DNA from: Arthrobacter castelli DSM 16402
Lineage (GTDB): Bacteria > Actinomycetota > Actinomycetes > Actinomycetales > Micrococcaceae
Assembly (NCBI RefSeq): GCF_000430705.1
Contig: NZ_AUMN01000010.1
Location: forward strand, 1 to 64,000
Length of the DNA: 64,000 nucleotides
Direction: 5' to 3'
The notes beneath the pieces were generated by a model. It was not told where the DNA came from and searched no databases. It saw only the letters and a program-made list of their open reading frames with translations. A program made the position numbers and the translations under genes. Every line of letters starts with the position of its first letter. The first letter of the stretch is position 1. This document shows positions 26,255-34,627 of the stretch, in pieces.

Positions 26255-27763
26255 ATGAATGAGCATGCGGTAGTGATCGCCGGAGGAGGCCCGACCGGCC
26301 TAATGCTGGCGGGTGAGCTGGCGTTGGCGGGGGTCGACGTCGCCATCGTCGAGCGGCGCGTAAACCAGGAACTGGCCGGTTCGCGCGCAGGTGGTTTGCA
26401 CTCGCGCACCATCGAGATCCTTGACCAGCGAGGAATCGCCGGGCGCTTCCTCGCCGAGGGCCAAGTGGCACCGATGGTCGGCCAGTTCTGCGGGGTTGGC
26501 TTGGACATCAGCGGCTTTCCCACCCGGCACCCTTACTCGCTCGGGCTTCGGCAGAACCACATCGAGCGTCTGCTGGCGCAGTGGGTCAGCGAGCTGGAGG
26601 TGCCAATCTACCGCGGCGACGAGGTGACGGGGTTCGTGCAGGACGACGACGGGGTCGACGTCGAGCGCTCCGGCGGCGAACCGCTGCGGGCGCAATACCT
26701 CATGGGCTGCGACGGCGGACGCAGCCTGGTCCGCAAGGTGGCCGGCATCGGATTTCCCGGGTGGGATCCGACCACCAGCAGCCTGATCGCCGAGGTCGAG
26801 CTGGCCGAGGAACCGCAGTGGGGCGTCCGCCGCGACGCCGTCGGCATCCATGCCCTCGGCAGGGTGGATTACGAAATCCGCGACGGCGAGATCATCTATG
26901 CGAAAGAGGGGCCGGTGGGGGTCATGGTGACCGAAGAGCAGGTCGGAGCCACGGCTGAACCGACCCTGAGCGACCTTAGTGAGCGGCTCACCGCTATCTA
27001 TGGGACCGATTACGGGGTCCACAGCCCCACCTGGATTTCCCGGTTCACCGACACTACCCGGCAGGCTGCTGCCTATCGCGACAGGCGGGTTCTGCTGGCC
27101 GGCGATGCCGCACACGTGCATTCGCCGGATGGCGCCCAGGGCCTCCAACTTGGCCTGCTGGATGCGGTGAATCTGGGATGGAAGCTGGCCCAGGTGGTCA
27201 ACCTGACAGCTCCGGACAGCCTGCTGGACACTTACCACGCCGAGCGGCATCCGGTCGGCGCCCGTGTGCTGCGCACCTCGATGGCGCACGTCGCACTCCG
27301 CCGCCAAAACGCCCGCACGGACGCCCTGCGTGACACCATCGCGAAGGTCCTGATGGGCGAGGAGTCGCGCAATCGCTTCGCCGCGATGATGTTCGGGCTG
27401 GACGTCCACTACGACCTCGGCGAGGGGCACCCGCTGCTGGGCCGGCGCATGCCGGACCTCGACGTCGTCAGCGCCGACGGCCCACTGCGGGTCTACACCC
27501 TGCTGCATGACGCCCGGCCCGTGCTGCTCAATTTCGCCTGGCCCGGCGGCGTCGATATCGCGCCATGGGCGGACCGTGTCCAGTTGATCGACGCCGAATT
27601 CGACGGTCCCTGGGAACTCCCGGTGCTCGGGGCTGTCACCGCTCCGACCGCCGTACTGGTCCGGCCCGACGGGTACGTCGCCTGGGTGGGAGAGGGGACT
27701 GTTTCCGGGCTGACGGACGCCCTCACCACCTGGTTCGGGCCACCCGCTGAGGTGGCTAAGTGA
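26255..27763 (+). CDS. FAD-dependent aromatic hydroxylase (class A flavoprotein monooxygenase)
   Basis: A 502-residue PHBH-fold enzyme. The FAD motif GGGPTGL is at residues ~10-16, the DG motif GCDGGRSLVRKVAG near 150-165 and the GD motif GDAAHVHSPDGAQGLQLG near 285-302; a thioredoxin-like C-terminal domain (from HDARPVLLNFA) follows. This three-domain layout is shared by polyketide hydroxylases (PgaE/RdmE) and rifampicin monooxygenases, so the substrate is probably an aromatic polyketide-like or drug molecule. ATG 26255 follows GGGAGC; the 48 upstream bases in frame are not conserved. It stands alone. Confidence 0.88.
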   Translation: MNEHAVVIAGGGPTGLMLAGELALAGVDVAIVERRVNQELAGSRAGGLHSRTIEILDQRGIAGRFLAEGQVAPMVGQFCGVGLDISGFPTRHPYSLGLRQNHIERLLAQWVSELEVPIYRGDEVTGFVQDDDGVDVERSGGEPLRAQYLMGCDGGRSLVRKVAGIGFPGWDPTTSSLIAEVELAEEPQWGVRRDAVGIHALGRVDYEIRDGEIIYAKEGPVGVMVTEEQVGATAEPTLSDLSERLTAIYGTDYGVHSPTWISRFTDTTRQAAAYRDRRVLLAGDAAHVHSPDGAQGLQLGLLDAVNLGWKLAQVVNLTAPDSLLDTYHAERHPVGARVLRTSMAHVALRRQNARTDALRDTIAKVLMGEESRNRFAAMMFGLDVHYDLGEGHPLLGRRMPDLDVVSADGPLRVYTLLHDARPVLLNFAWPGGVDIAPWADRVQLIDAEFDGPWELPVLGAVTAPTAVLVRPDGYVAWVGEGTVSGLTDALTTWFGPPAEVAK

Positions 27764-27854
27764 TAACTGGCGCCCGGCCGCAGCAATAGGAATCCGCACG
27801 CCAATCCGAACTGAATACGGTGTGCCCGGGCTTGCTCGACATTACTCTGGGGTG

Positions 27855-28463
27855 ATGACAACGTCGTTTGATGGGCGACCGCTCGCCGAGCTGATCATCC
27901 GGCCCGCTGCACCCGACAGGTGGGACGACATCGTGCAGGTGTTCGGTCGACGTGCGTCGAACCCTGATTCCTGTTGGTGCCAGCGGTTCCGGACGCATGA
28001 CGAGCCGAGCAACCGGGACGCTCTGCAGGGTGAAGTCGATTCGGCAACTGTACCCATCGGTCTGCTGGCCTACCTTGATGATGTGCCGATTGGATGGACG
28101 AGAGTCGTGCCGCGAGCCACACTTCCCGGGATCTTGAAGAACCGGGCGCTCCGGCGGGTGCTCGACGACGATCCCGATGGGTGGTGGGTGACTTGCTTCG
28201 CCGTTCGTCCCGAACATCATGGGATAGGCGTGAGCCTGGAGCTTCTTCGCGCTGCCGCCGAACAAGCTCGTACTAATGGAGCATCCGTTTTGGAGGGGCA
28301 TCCGGTCGATGTGAAGAGGCTGCAGGCATCACGAGTCTCCGCGTCGGCACTGTTCACCGGCGTGCTCACGACGTTCGAATCCGCCGGGTTCCGCGAGATC
28401 GGCCGGACCTACCCAAGCCGTCCCGTCATGCGCCTCCAACTCCATTCCGGTGATCCGGATTGA
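27855..28463 (+). CDS. GNAT-family N-acetyltransferase
   Basis: A 202-residue acetyltransferase with the acetyl-CoA pyrophosphate-binding motif VRPEHHGIGVSLELLRAA (R-x-x-G-x-G/A type) and an early PDSCWCQRF stretch seen in a subgroup of GNAT proteins. ATG 27855 follows a GGGGTG site. The substrate is unknown. The next 178 bp (28464-28641) contain a CCGCAT/ATGCGG hairpin but no gene. Confidence 0.85.
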   Translation: MTTSFDGRPLAELIIRPAAPDRWDDIVQVFGRRASNPDSCWCQRFRTHDEPSNRDALQGEVDSATVPIGLLAYLDDVPIGWTRVVPRATLPGILKNRALRRVLDDDPDGWWVTCFAVRPEHHGIGVSLELLRAAAEQARTNGASVLEGHPVDVKRLQASRVSASALFTGVLTTFESAGFREIGRTYPSRPVMRLQLHSGDPD

Positions 28464-28570
28464 GGTTTTTGAAGTAGCGTGCGACGGCGCTACGTACCTG
28501 AAAACGCTCAAAGTCGGGTAGTAAATGCGTAGATGTTTCCCGCACTATGTCGCCTAGGTTGTTCCTGACG

Positions 28571-28586
28571 CCGCATTCCGATGCGG
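28571..28586. promoter_or_regulatory. Leader hairpin before the surface-protein locus
   Basis: CCGCAT (28571-28576) and ATGCGG (28581-28586) pair across TCCG, about 55 bp ahead of the first secreted-protein start. A weaker CCGG/CCGG pairing follows at about 28602-28618. I could not match the leader to a known riboswitch class. Confidence 0.3.
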
Positions 28587-28641
28587 AATTGGGGAAAGAC
28601 CGGATCTTCGGAACCGGCCAAACAATTGGGGGATTGTTTTC

Positions 28642-30117
28642 ATGGGGAAACGACGGTACGCGAAAAGCGGACTGGGCTTCCTGCTGGCCTTTGCGTTGAT
28701 GACCAGCGCGGCGCCGGCAGTAGCCGGCCCGGCGGAGGAGTCGGACGCCGGGCAGCAGGGGGATGCTGTCCAGCGGGCCGGGACACAGCAGGAAGCCGCA
28801 CGTTCTGTGGCAGGCGCTGCCACCACGGAGCCGGCAAAGATGGGAGCTACTCCGGCTCCTGCCGCCGAATCGTCGACGGCAACCGGCTCGACAGCGCCGG
28901 CCGGTCCAACGCCTCCGGTAGAGGAGGCTGTGAAGACGGAAACAGCGCCGTCGCCCCGGCCAATGACGACGTCGGCCGGGACCGGGCAGCTCGCGAATCC
29001 CGCTCCCGGGCAACCCGCCGCACCTTCCGCCGAGCGGTCGAGCGGACCGGTTGAGGCTCCCACGCAAGCCGGCCTGCCGACGTCGTCCGCGGAAGAAACA
29101 GCAGAACCCGCTCCGGGGCCCGAGGATGTTGCAGCCGATCCTGTTGCGGCGAAGCCGTCGGAAATCACCGTGAAGGTGTACAAGATGGTGACCGGCCTGG
29201 ACGGCGGCACCGAGGGGGCCGTTCCAAAATCCGGTTGGACATTCTCGCTTGACGGACGGTCGATCAAGAATGCCAACCGCAGCGCCACCACCAATGGCAA
29301 CGGGCTCGCGGTGTTCTCGGGGGAAGCCCCGGGAAACTCAGGCAAGGCAAACGTGACGATCTCCGAATCCGGTGCATCAATGTCCGACTACGAGCTGGTC
29401 CAGCAGCACGGGCAGAATGCGGTCTGCCGCGCCGGCGGGGAAGCGATTGACATCAAGAACGCCGGCGAAACCGGATTCCGGATCAAGGTTGTCGGCGGGG
29501 AACCGGTCACCTGCACCGTCTACAGCAAGCCGCTGGCAGCGGAGCTCACCCTCGTCAACGAGGTCAAGAACGGCACGGCCGGAACCGCGTCCCCGTCAGG
29601 TTGGAAGCTGACCGCAACACCCGGGACGACGTCGTCGGACGCCGTCACGGCCACCGGGACTGCGGATGGCCACACCTTCGAGGTGGCCCACGGGACCTAC
29701 GAACTGAGCCAGAGCACCGGTCCGGGCAACTACACCTGGCTGTCGCTGGCCTGCTCCACCGACGGCGGCCCGGCTGTGAATATCGAGGACTTCAGTATCA
29801 CCCTCGACGCCGGCACGGACACCACCTGCACCTTCACGAACGCATACCAGGGCATCGACATCGATAAGCAAGCCTGGGACACCGCCGACGTTGGAAGCGG
29901 CTACCCCGCTGCGCTGCTCGAGTTCGGAGACGGCGCCCTGGTCCCCTTCGGGGCCACCGTCACCTGGACCTACACCGTGACGAACACCGGGGGATCGGTG
30001 GTCAACGGCATCACTGTCGACGACGACAAACTCGCGGCCGCCGTCACCTGCCCGGAATCGGCGCTTGAACCGGGCGCCTCGATGATCTGCACGGCCGCCG
30101 GGCAACTCACCGGCTGA
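28642..30117 (+). CDS. Secreted surface protein with Ig-like repeats, apparently C-terminally truncated
   Basis: A 491-residue exported protein. A Sec signal peptide occupies residues 1-~29 (KSGLGFLLAFALMTSAAPAVA). Residues ~30-170 are an Ala/Pro/Thr/Glu-rich disordered stalk; then come about two prealbumin-like/SpaA-type beta domains (ITVKVYKMVTGLDGG..., ELTLVNEVKNGTAG...) and the beginning of a DUF11/DUF7507 repeat (TWTYTVTNTGGSVVNGITV then CPESALEPGASMICTAAG). The protein stops just where that repeat normally runs on through a strand ending in NTATVT, and no wall anchor follows. It opens the SipW locus. ATG 28642 follows a GGGGGA site. Confidence 0.75.
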   Translation: MGKRRYAKSGLGFLLAFALMTSAAPAVAGPAEESDAGQQGDAVQRAGTQQEAARSVAGAATTEPAKMGATPAPAAESSTATGSTAPAGPTPPVEEAVKTETAPSPRPMTTSAGTGQLANPAPGQPAAPSAERSSGPVEAPTQAGLPTSSAEETAEPAPGPEDVAADPVAAKPSEITVKVYKMVTGLDGGTEGAVPKSGWTFSLDGRSIKNANRSATTNGNGLAVFSGEAPGNSGKANVTISESGASMSDYELVQQHGQNAVCRAGGEAIDIKNAGETGFRIKVVGGEPVTCTVYSKPLAAELTLVNEVKNGTAGTASPSGWKLTATPGTTSSDAVTATGTADGHTFEVAHGTYELSQSTGPGNYTWLSLACSTDGGPAVNIEDFSITLDAGTDTTCTFTNAYQGIDIDKQAWDTADVGSGYPAALLEFGDGALVPFGATVTWTYTVTNTGGSVVNGITVDDDKLAAAVTCPESALEPGASMICTAAGQLTG

Positions 30118-30213
30118 TTGCTTCGGCGACAAGAGGTTTCCACCCGGGCACGGCGCCTGCTGTGCCCACCAACCGGCTCCATCCGGGGCCACATCACAGA
30201 AATGAGGAGAAAG

Positions 30214-30822
30214 ATGAACACCACCACTCGCACCAACAAGGGGACGATGAGCAAGGCCACCAAGGGAGTCGTGGCCGGAGCACTGGGCTTCGGACTGCTC
30301 GCCGGTGGAACCACCTTCGCTCTCTGGAGCGACGACGCCACCATGGACGGCGGAACGATCAACGCGGGCACATTGGACGTTTCCACAGGCGGAGACCGCA
30401 CTTGGCACGACGTCAGTGATGGCGCCGCGCCTACGGCGGACAACGTCATTGATCCGGCCAACTTCCTGATCGTCCCAGGTGACACTATCCAGTTGACCGA
30501 CCACCTCACGATCGAGACGAAGGGCGACAACATCAAGGCCAAGCTCTCGGTGGTTTCGGATGGTTTGACGGGGGCGCTGGCGGACGCCGGTGCCACGGCT
30601 GACTACACGGTCAAGACTGCCAGTGGCGCGGTCATCGCCCAGGACAAGAGCCTGGCCGATGCCACTGCTTTCCTGCCCAGGACAATCAGCGGAGCGCACA
30701 CTGGCACGTACACCATCGAGGTGGACGTGGAGTTCCCGGACGTTCCGAATCAGGATCAGGTCGGTATCAACACCCAAGCTGTGCTGGACGGCCTGGCGTT
30801 CAAGTTGGAACAGGTCCGCTGA
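30214..30822 (+). CDS. SipW-dependent secreted protein, TasA/camelysin-like (first)
   Basis: A 202-residue protein with the SipW-type signal peptide pattern: a Lys-containing start, GVVAGALGFGLLAGGTTFAL and then WSDDATMDGGTINAGTLDV, in which the Trp-Ser/Asp and Gly-Thr-Ile-Asn-Ala-Gly residues after the cleavage region are the hallmark. The rest is a beta-rich TasA/M73-like body. In Bacillus such proteins are cleaved by SipW and assemble into matrix fibres. ATG 30214 follows GAGGAGAAAG, a strong site. A large hairpin closes the gene. Confidence 0.85.
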   Translation: MNTTTRTNKGTMSKATKGVVAGALGFGLLAGGTTFALWSDDATMDGGTINAGTLDVSTGGDRTWHDVSDGAAPTADNVIDPANFLIVPGDTIQLTDHLTIETKGDNIKAKLSVVSDGLTGALADAGATADYTVKTASGAVIAQDKSLADATAFLPRTISGAHTGTYTIEVDVEFPDVPNQDQVGINTQAVLDGLAFKLEQVR

Positions 30823-30841
30823 CCGCTTCTGCGCATGAACC

Positions 30842-30881
30842 GCGGCGGCGGGAGGCCGTCCCCAATCGGCCCCGCCGCCGC
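30842..30881 (+). terminator. Strong 11-bp hairpin between the two TasA-like genes
   Basis: GCGGCGGCGGG (30842-30852) pairs perfectly with CCCGCCGCCGC (30871-30881); a smaller GCCG/CGGC stem sits inside the loop. CCTTATCACTTTC follows rather than a run of T. Its place 20 bp after the first subunit and before the rest of the locus suggests a partial terminator or 3' stabiliser that raises expression of the first subunit. Confidence 0.65.
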
Positions 30882-30931
30882 CCTTATCACTTTCATCACC
30901 AACCTTCACGACTTTCGAGAGGCAGTCCGCA

Positions 30932-31672
30932 ATGAAACGCAGCTTGGCAGCCGGCACGGTGCTGGCCTTCGGTGCGGTCTTGGGAACTGGAACCGCGGCA
31001 ACGTTCGCTTCATGGCAGGACCAAATCACTATCGATGTCAGCATCACGGCCGGATACATCCACTTCGCCGTGGACGATCCAAACTCTGACCCGGCCGCCT
31101 TGAACCGCATCGATCGTCCGGGTCAGAGCCTGACCTGGACCGTTCCGGAGAACGTGCTGGACAACCTGGCCCCGGAGCAACCCCAGTCGGCCGTCGTCCA
31201 AATCGACGCCCAGTCCCAGGGCAACCGAGGGCTCTCCTACACGCTCGATGGGGCATCCGTTGCGGGGGACAATTCCCTGACCAGTGCCGCAACCGTGACG
31301 ATCACCGCCGTCGGGCATCCCGGCAGTTGCGGGACGGGTTCTTCGGCGCCGGGGCCAGTCCTCTACGAGGGGCCGATCCAGGGGGCGGCGACCGAATCAC
31401 GTGAGCTCGTCACATCTGAATACACCGATGCACCGTGGACCAATCCGGAAACCGAATACCTGTGCCTGGCCTTCACCGTCCCCGACGGCATGGGCTCCTA
31501 CACCAACGAAGGAACGGTTACCGGCACCGCTGAAGGCGGCCTCGAAGCCGACCAAAAGGTCACCGCAACGGATACCTGGTCCGGCCGCAGCGGCCCGTCC
31601 CAAGCAGCCCGAAATGCAGACGTGACGCTGACCTTTAGCTACGAAACCTACCGGCCGGGGGAGGAGCCATGA
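30932..31672 (+). CDS. SipW-dependent secreted protein, TasA-like (second)
   Basis: A 246-residue protein beginning MKRSLAAGTVLAFGAVLGTG and continuing TAATFASWQDQITIDVSITAG, again with the Trp-centred post-cleavage motif of SipW substrates. The body is beta-rich and has two Cys (HPGSCGTG and EYLCLAF) that could form a disulfide. It is longer than the first TasA-like protein and could be a minor or anchoring subunit. GAGAGG lies nine bases before the ATG, and the stop overlaps the signal peptidase start (ATGA). Confidence 0.82.
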   Translation: MKRSLAAGTVLAFGAVLGTGTAATFASWQDQITIDVSITAGYIHFAVDDPNSDPAALNRIDRPGQSLTWTVPENVLDNLAPEQPQSAVVQIDAQSQGNRGLSYTLDGASVAGDNSLTSAATVTITAVGHPGSCGTGSSAPGPVLYEGPIQGAATESRELVTSEYTDAPWTNPETEYLCLAFTVPDGMGSYTNEGTVTGTAEGGLEADQKVTATDTWSGRSGPSQAARNADVTLTFSYETYRPGEEP

Positions 31673-32268
31673 GCGGGGTGATGGCCGGAGGATCCGCAGC
31701 TGCCACTGACGAGGCTGAACAGCCACAGGACAGACCGAAGCAGCACCGAATGCTCCACGGGGTGTTCCGCGGCATGCTCTTCGCGGTCGCTGTCCTGATC
31801 ATCGCGGTCTGCGCGGCCGGCTTCGTCGTCCCGCGTTTCATCAACGCCGTCCCGCTGGCCGTCTTGACCGGCTCGATGGAACCGACCTACAGCCCGGGCG
31901 ACCTGGTCGTTTCCCAGCAGGTGGACGCGGCCGACGTCGAAATTGGCGACGTCGTGACGTTCCAACCCGAATCCGGCGACCCGACGCTTGTCACCCACCG
32001 GGTCATTGCTAAAACGGTAGGCGCCGAAGGCACCACCATCACCACCCAGGGTGACGCAAACGGTGCCGCAGATGAACCCCTTGTGCCGGAACAGGTCAAG
32101 GGCGAAGTCATCTACTCGGTGCCTTATCTGGGGCATGTCAGCGCCGCGCTGGATGCCGGAACCAAGAGCCTGCTGGCAGCCGGGGCCGGTGTTGTCCTGA
32201 TCGGGTACGCCATTTTCACTGTGGTCGGCGCCGGGAGGCGGCGTCGGCGGGAAGCGAGCACATCATGA
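31669..32268 (+). CDS. sipW: Signal peptidase I, SipW/ER type
   Basis: A 199-residue membrane protease. One helix at ~35-55 (MLFAVAVLIIAVCAAGFVV) precedes the catalytic Ser69 in LTGSMEPTYSPGDLVV, and His110 in LVTHRVIAKT replaces the Lys of ordinary bacterial signal peptidases; this Ser-His pair defines the ER/SipW type. A second helix lies near 165-185 (AGAGVVLIGYAIFTVVGAG). It should process the two TasA-like proteins. It overlaps both neighbours by four bases, so it is co-translated with them. Confidence 0.92.
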   Translation: MSGVMAGGSAAATDEAEQPQDRPKQHRMLHGVFRGMLFAVAVLIIAVCAAGFVVPRFINAVPLAVLTGSMEPTYSPGDLVVSQQVDAADVEIGDVVTFQPESGDPTLVTHRVIAKTVGAEGTTITTQGDANGAADEPLVPEQVKGEVIYSVPYLGHVSAALDAGTKSLLAAGAGVVLIGYAIFTVVGAGRRRRREASTS

Positions 32269-33092
32269 AACGGCTGCCATTGTTGTTGACTCTCGTCCTG
32301 GCCATTACCGGGGCGGCCTTCACCGGGATTGCCGGAACCGTGCCGGCCGCTGCTGGCCAGGGCGCCGACAGCACCGTGACCATTCCGCTGGGCGGAGAGC
32401 GCGACGGGTCCGACCGCCTCGCCATGCCGCTGTTCGAAGCGGCCGGCATCGTCCCCGGTGATTCCGGGACACGGACAGTGGCAGTGAGGAACGATGGTCC
32501 GGCCAATGGGGTGTTGACGGCCAGTATCATCAACGTGGAATTCGGTGGCGACCCCGCGGATCCCTTCTACGAAGACCTGCTGCTCAACGGTGAACCAGTG
32601 TCCGGCTACCTGCACCGGGAAACCACCGTGTTGACGACGTCGCTGGACCGTGGTGAGCGTACGACGCTCGACTTGTCCTATCAGTTCCCCGAAGATGCTG
32701 TCAGCGGCAACAATTCAGACGGCACCATGAATGTCAGCTTCGACGTCCTGCTGCAGATCCGCGAATCGCCGGCAGATTCGGGTCCGGGCGACGAATCGCC
32801 GACTGCGCAGGAGCGTCCTGGCCCCGGGGATCGGGCGGCCGGTGGGACGCAGGGCCCGGTTGACCCACCGGACGCAGGGACGTCGGCCGAGGGCAGCGAC
32901 CACCCAACGACGGCGATCCTTGCAGGCGCACCTGAACCCGACGATGACGGGTGGCCGGCCTCGACCGATGGCCCGCTCGCAGAAACCGGAACGGACATCC
33001 TCTGGATTGCGGGAGCGGGATTGTTGCTGACTCTGGCAGGGCTGCTACTGATCCGGCGTCGGCGCGACCATACAGGCACTGATGGTGGCTAA
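32265..33092 (+). CDS. LAETG-anchored surface protein
   Basis: A 275-residue exported protein. The signal peptide is MKRLPLLLTLVLAITGAAFT... to about residue 32 (AAAG). A beta-rich domain (~residues 35-160, TVAVRNDGPANGVLTASI) is followed by a Pro/Gly/Asp-rich stalk, then LAETG, a hydrophobic helix (ILWIAGAGLLLTLAGLLLI) and a basic tail RRRRD. LAxTG is the motif used by class E sortases of high-GC actinobacteria. No sortase gene is in this window, so anchoring must rely on one elsewhere. It probably fixes the TasA-like material to the wall. Its start overlaps the sipW stop. Confidence 0.82.
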   Translation: MKRLPLLLTLVLAITGAAFTGIAGTVPAAAGQGADSTVTIPLGGERDGSDRLAMPLFEAAGIVPGDSGTRTVAVRNDGPANGVLTASIINVEFGGDPADPFYEDLLLNGEPVSGYLHRETTVLTTSLDRGERTTLDLSYQFPEDAVSGNNSDGTMNVSFDVLLQIRESPADSGPGDESPTAQERPGPGDRAAGGTQGPVDPPDAGTSAEGSDHPTTAILAGAPEPDDDGWPASTDGPLAETGTDILWIAGAGLLLTLAGLLLIRRRRDHTGTDGG

Positions 33093-33126
33093 ACTCCCTC
33101 CGCGCTGCTGCCTTCATCGATCGCAC

Positions 33127-33279
33127 TCAGCGGCGTAGATTCCGGTAGGCCGAGGCGGACAGCGGCAGGAAGGCCAGCACGATCAGCACGGGCCAAACGA
33201 CGGCCAACACCGCAGCGTTCTCAGCGAACCATGATTGGCCGGCGAAGCTGGGATTGCCAAACAGTTCGCGGACTGCGCT
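33127..33279 (-). pseudogene. C-terminal relic of an ABC-2 (DrrB-like) permease
   Basis: Before the TGA at 33127-33129, fifty codons read AVRELFGNPSF then ENAAVLAVVWPVLIVLAFLP and SASAYRNLRR. This is the usual end of DrrB-type drug-export permeases, where a periplasmic NP-x-F loop, the last helix and an AYR(R)LRR tail occur. Translation upstream meets a stop at 33280, so the rest of the gene is gone. It abuts, head-on, the relic of a TetR regulator. Confidence 0.65.
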
Positions 33280-33303
33280 TCATGGACGCAGAGCGATTCG
33301 GGT

Positions 33304-33501
33304 ATGTCGGACGCCGAACGGTGGGCCGTCGTCGCACCTGTTCTGGAGCAGGTGATGGACGACGGCGAACTCGCCCTGGCGGGGCGCGTCGGCGGCGCGG
33401 TCGGTGCCGCGTTCGATTCAGCCGTGGCGCCGGAGCATATCCTCGCTTTCGGGATCGACACCATCCTCGACGGTATCCAGGCGCGCATCGATCGGGGGTA
33501 G
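33304..33501 (+). pseudogene. C-terminal relic of a TetR-family regulator
   Basis: The frame ending at 33501 reads RWAVVAPVLEQVMDDGELAL then HILAFGIDTILDGIQARID, the typical last helices of TetR-family ligand-binding domains. No HTH domain is present upstream, where the sequence runs into the opposite-strand permease relic. A single deletion between a tetR gene and a drrAB-type operon would leave this scar. Confidence 0.6.
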
Positions 33502-33619
33502 CCCGGTGACAGCCGCGGCCAGCCGGACGGGGCAGCCGGGGAGCCGGGGAGCCGGGGCGCAGCCTTGCCTCCTGCCCCGGCCTATTGCCAGTTACCCGCC
33601 GCCCGCATAGCATCCATTC

Positions 33620-34618
33620 ATGGGGCACATCGAATTCACTCCCACCCGTGAACAGCTGGCCTACACCTTCGGTGGCGCGGCCCCGCTGAAGACTGTCCGG
33701 CCCGGCGACGTGCTCAAGCTGTGGTCCGAGGACGCTTTCAACCACGCACTGACCTCCGTCGACGACATCTCGTCCGAGAAGGTGGACCTGCGGTTCGTCA
33801 ATCCGCAGACCGGGCCGTTTTACGTTCAGGACGCGGAACCGGGCGACACCCTGGCGATCCACATCGTGGACCTCACTCCCGCCCGGAACTGGGGTGCTTC
33901 TGCGACGATTCCCTTCTTCGGCGGCTTGACCAGCACCGATCGGACCGTGTTCCTGCAGGAATCCTTGCCCGATACGACGTGGATCTACCATCTGGATACG
34001 GAACGGCAGACCGTAGGTTTCCAAGCACGGTTCGGCGACTTCGAAGTGGCGCTGCCCCTGGAGCCGATGCTGGGCACCATCGGCGTGGCACCGCCCGGAG
34101 CTGAAGTCCGTTCATCGCTGGTGCCCGAGCGCTTCGGCGGCAACATGGATTCCCCGGAGGTCAAGGCCGGCACCACTGTCTACCTCGGAGTGAACGTCGA
34201 GGGCGCGCTCTTTTCCCTTGGCGACGGGCACTACCGGCAGGGCGAAGGCGAAGCCTGCGGCACCGCCGTCGAAGGCGCGATGACCTCGACCATCATTGTG
34301 GAGCTGATCAAGGGTGGTGCGCCGGCGTGGCCGCGGTTGGAGACTGATAGTCACTGGATGGTGGTTGGGTCGTCCCGTCCGATGGAGGATTCCTGGCGTA
34401 TCGGGCAGGTGGAATTGATCCGCTGGTTTGAGGACCTGTTCGGCCTACACCCCATGGACGGCTACCAACTGCTCACCCAGACCGCCCTGGCGCCGGTGGC
34501 CAACGCCGTCGACGCCAACTACAGCGTCGTGGTGAAAGCCGCGAAGTCGCTGTTTCCCGCGGCCCAGGCGTTCGACGGCATGCACGCTGAGCTGCGGAAC
34601 CGCGCAGCGCAACTTTAG
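33620..34618 (+). CDS. Acetamidase/formamidase family protein
   Basis: A 332-residue FmdA_AmdA-family enzyme. Family signatures seen: PEPGDTLAIHIVDLTP-like segment (residues ~72-90), FGGNMDSPEVKAGTTVYLGV (~173-192) and LGDGHYRQGEGEACGTAVEG (~200-219), which contains the metal-binding His and Glu. It would hydrolyse formamide or short amides to ammonia and acid in the cytoplasm. It precedes an SDR gene by 9 bp; the two are likely cotranscribed. Confidence 0.9.
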   Translation: MGHIEFTPTREQLAYTFGGAAPLKTVRPGDVLKLWSEDAFNHALTSVDDISSEKVDLRFVNPQTGPFYVQDAEPGDTLAIHIVDLTPARNWGASATIPFFGGLTSTDRTVFLQESLPDTTWIYHLDTERQTVGFQARFGDFEVALPLEPMLGTIGVAPPGAEVRSSLVPERFGGNMDSPEVKAGTTVYLGVNVEGALFSLGDGHYRQGEGEACGTAVEGAMTSTIIVELIKGGAPAWPRLETDSHWMVVGSSRPMEDSWRIGQVELIRWFEDLFGLHPMDGYQLLTQTALAPVANAVDANYSVVVKAAKSLFPAAQAFDGMHAELRNRAAQL

Positions 34619-34627
34619 GAGACGGAC

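Noticed and set aside
26255-27763. Naming the flavin enzyme a rifampicin monooxygenase
   Set aside because: The domain layout fits, but polyketide hydroxylases share it and no discriminating residues can be judged here.
28464-28641. Possible c-di-GMP riboswitch ahead of the surface-protein locus
   Set aside because: I could not place the conserved GCAAAGCC-like and tetraloop elements; only short hairpins are visible.
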